From JANPCX01 sp031431125 (lineage in GTDB: Bacteria > Pseudomonadota > Gammaproteobacteria > Burkholderiales > Burkholderiaceae_C): DNA of 6,649 bases. Both the position numbers and the translations under genes were made by a program. The notes beneath the pieces were generated by a model. That model had not been told where the DNA came from. It saw nothing but the letters and a program-made list of their open reading frames with translations, and did no database searches. The first letter of the stretch is position 1. Every line of letters begins with the position of its first letter. The stretch is from assembly GCA_031431125.1 (NCBI GenBank), contig JANPCX010000069.1, positions 1 to 6,649 on the forward strand, written 5' to 3'. This document shows positions 5,072 to 6,649 of this stretch, in pieces.

Positions 5072-6106
5072 TCAGCGGTCAAACCAACCCAGCCACCAGC
5101 CGATCAGCGCGGCGAACAGCAGCCAAGTGGCAATGCTTTCCCACTGGCGTGTGGTGTCGGTGTCGAAACGGTCACCGAGCAAACGGGCCAGCCAGTGACC
5201 GCTTGACGTCTCCTCACGTCGCGCGTTGGTGCTGGCCTCCATCTCACGCACCCAGTCGCGACGTTTGGCGGTGTCTTGCCGCAACACCCCCAAGCGCTTG
5301 GCGACAACATGGGGTGCGGGCTGGTTGGCATGGCGGTGCAGTGCCGGGGTCAATCCGCGCAGCGCGAGGTGGGCTTGCTGCAAACCCGTGCCGACTTGCG
5401 TGGCACCGCATTGCGAGCAACTCAGTGCATGTTCGTCCATCAAGGCGGCACCGCAGGCGTGGCAGTTGAGCACGCGGTGCTGTGTCGCTGCGCGGTGCGC
5501 GGCTTGGTGTTCGGGGTCGTGGGCGGTGGCGCCTTCGGGATCAACCGCGCGGGCCAGCCGTGCAATGTCGAGCAAGGCCGGTACGCTCTCGCAGTAGTGG
5601 CAGGTGGCTGCGTGCGCGGCTTCTTGTTCACTCGGCAGCGATGCGCCACAGTTCAAACAATGCAGCACCTGTCCTTGGCGTGACAACAAGGTGCGGTCCA
5701 TGGCTGTCAGCGCACGCAGCAAACCCTTCTCATACAGAAACTGCGCAAAGGTTTGGTAGATGCCATGGCCTTTGAAACACTCCAGCTGCCGTGTGGATCC
5801 CCAACGGGTTTGGTTGTGGATGAGCTTGAGGCCGCCATCGCAACGCGGGCAATGGATCTTGGCCGACAAGGTTTGGTGGGGATGCTGCTGCGCCGCCGCC
5901 ATGGTCCCAATCAACTCCAGCATGGAAGCACCGGTGAGGCGCACCGACTCGACAGTGTCGAACCACAGCAAGTGGCAAGGAGCGCAGCAGTCGATTTCAA
6001 CCGATTGGCCGTAATGCCCCGCGAGCTTGAAACTCGACATCGGCTGACCGCAGTTGCCGCAGGTCAGCGGCGGGTTGGCAGCGGTCGGCGAGGTGTTGAT
6101 GTTCAC
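5072..6106 (-). CDS. Multi-zinc-ribbon protein with C-terminal membrane helix
   Basis: A 344-residue protein of unknown function with four predicted zinc-binding modules. Module 1 has Cys16/Cys19 and DCCAPCHLLWFD (39-50), the pattern of TFIIB-type zinc-finger proteins (CxxC...CxxCxxxWFD). Module 2 has Cys86/Cys89 with Cys110 and possibly His114. Module 3 has Cys150/Cys153 and Cys169/Cys172. Module 4 has Cys215/Cys218 and Cys230/Cys233. A basic, charged stretch (about 270-300) leads to a single hydrophobic helix (324-342) at the very C-terminus, so the protein is probably tail-anchored with the zinc ribbons in the cytoplasm. The start is GTG at 6106 with GAGG close upstream; the next Met (23) would cut into module 1. 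It lies 19 bp downstream of lipA on the same strand and is likely co-transcribed. No enzymatic motif is seen. Confidence 0.75.
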   Translation of the reverse strand: MNINTSPTAANPPLTCGNCGQPMSSFKLAGHYGQSVEIDCCAPCHLLWFDTVESVRLTGASMLELIGTMAAAQQHPHQTLSAKIHCPRCDGGLKLIHNQTRWGSTRQLECFKGHGIYQTFAQFLYEKGLLRALTAMDRTLLSRQGQVLHCLNCGASLPSEQEAAHAATCHYCESVPALLDIARLARAVDPEGATAHDPEHQAAHRAATQHRVLNCHACGAALMDEHALSCSQCGATQVGTGLQQAHLALRGLTPALHRHANQPAPHVVAKRLGVLRQDTAKRRDWVREMEASTNARREETSSGHWLARLLGDRFDTDTTRQWESIATWLLFAALIGWWLGWFDR

Positions 6107-6125
6107 GCCCCTCGGCCGGGCCTGG

Positions 6126-6649
6126 TCAGCTTAGAGCACCCGCCACGCCCGCCGCATGGGCTTGCTGATCCGCGTGGTAGCTGGAGCGCACCATGGCACC
6201 GACGGCGGCATGGGTGAAGCCCATCTTGGCGGCCTCGACTTCGAACATCTTGAAGGTGTCGGGGTGCACATAGCGGCGCACCGGCAGGTGGTGGCCACTC
6301 GGGGCCAGGTACTGGCCGATGGTGAGCATGTCGATGTGGTGCTCACGCATGTCGCGCATCACTTGCAAAATTTCTTCGTCGGTTTCGCCAAGGCCCACCA
6401 TCAAGCCGCTCTTGGTCGGCACTTGGGGGAAGAGGGCTTTGAACTTCTTGAGCAGGTTCAGGCTGAAGGCGTAGTCGCTGCCAGGGCGTGCTTCTTTGTA
6501 GAGGCGGGGCACGGTTTCCATGTTGTGGTTCATCACATCGGGCGGCGCGGCCTTCAGGATGTCCAGGGCGCGGTCGTCGCGGCCACGGAAGTCGGGCACC
6601 AGCACTTCGATGGTGGTGTTGGGCGACAAGGCGCGGGTCTGGCGTATGC
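6126..6649 (-). CDS. lipA: Lipoyl synthase LipA, C-terminal part (gene cut by window end)
   Basis: About 174 C-terminal residues of a radical-SAM enzyme that inserts two sulfurs into protein-bound octanoyl groups to make the lipoyl cofactor of pyruvate and 2-oxoglutarate dehydrogenases and the glycine cleavage system. Matching stretches are TTIEVLVPDFRGRD, NHNMETVPRLY, KSGLMVGLGETDEEI, DMLTIGQYLAPSGHHLPVRRYV and the C-terminal VRSSYHA motif, whose serine (RSSY) is the conserved ligand to the auxiliary iron-sulfur cluster. The radical-SAM CxxxCxxC and N-terminal cysteines lie outside the window. The stop is TGA at 6126-6128; the frame stays open to 6649. The zinc-ribbon gene follows after 19 bp. 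No damage is seen in the visible part. Confidence 0.97.
   Translation of the reverse strand, partial: IRQTRALSPNTTIEVLVPDFRGRDDRALDILKAAPPDVMNHNMETVPRLYKEARPGSDYAFSLNLLKKFKALFPQVPTKSGLMVGLGETDEEILQVMRDMREHHIDMLTIGQYLAPSGHHLPVRRYVHPDTFKMFEVEAAKMGFTHAAVGAMVRSSYHADQQAHAAGVAGALS

Noticed and set aside
5062..5094. TTGGT...ACCAA inverted repeat at the TlpA-like/zinc-ribbon junction as terminator
   Set aside because: Arms are only 5 bp with a 12-nt loop and there is no T-run, which is too weak to call.

Overview
The window looks like chromosome of a GC-rich betaproteobacterium of the order Burkholderiales, most likely a Comamonadaceae-type organism. This is judged from the gene families alone: a mannose-type EIIA fused operonically to HPr, a DUF4197 protein next to a TlpA-like thioredoxin, an OlsB-type acyltransferase and lipoyl synthase. 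No RNA genes or CRISPR arrays were seen. The only mobile-element trace is a probable IS21-like end at the left edge.

Left part (1-1163): after the possible IS terminus comes an ornithine-lipid acyltransferase gene (olsB-like, + strand). It is preceded by four TGTCA-type heptamers repeated exactly every 11 bp, which reads as a tandem PhoB box. This would place the gene under phosphate-starvation control.

Middle left (1149-2505, - strand): a convergent operon encodes a small lipoprotein of unknown function, a mannose-type EIIA phosphocarrier and HPr. The EIIA and HPr genes overlap by 32 nt. The enzyme I gene (ptsI), which normally follows ptsH, is not there.

Middle (2506-3817): a divergent intergenic region with three dyad symmetries, including an 18-bp perfect palindrome, leads into a + strand gene. 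Its protein has the layout of a hybrid histidine kinase (HisKA-like, HATPase-like, receiver-like), but the catalytic residues are replaced: Glu for the phospho-acceptor His and Glu for the receiver Asp. It looks like a pseudokinase/pseudo-receiver and is the most intriguing gene here.

Right part (3842-6649): an exported DUF4197 protein (-) and a membrane-anchored TlpA-like thiol-disulfide protein (+) start only 12 bp apart, with their ribosome-binding sites interleaved. The TlpA-like gene converges on a - strand gene for a protein with four zinc-ribbon modules and a C-terminal membrane helix. That gene lies 19 bp downstream of lipA (lipoyl synthase), whose 5' part lies outside the window.
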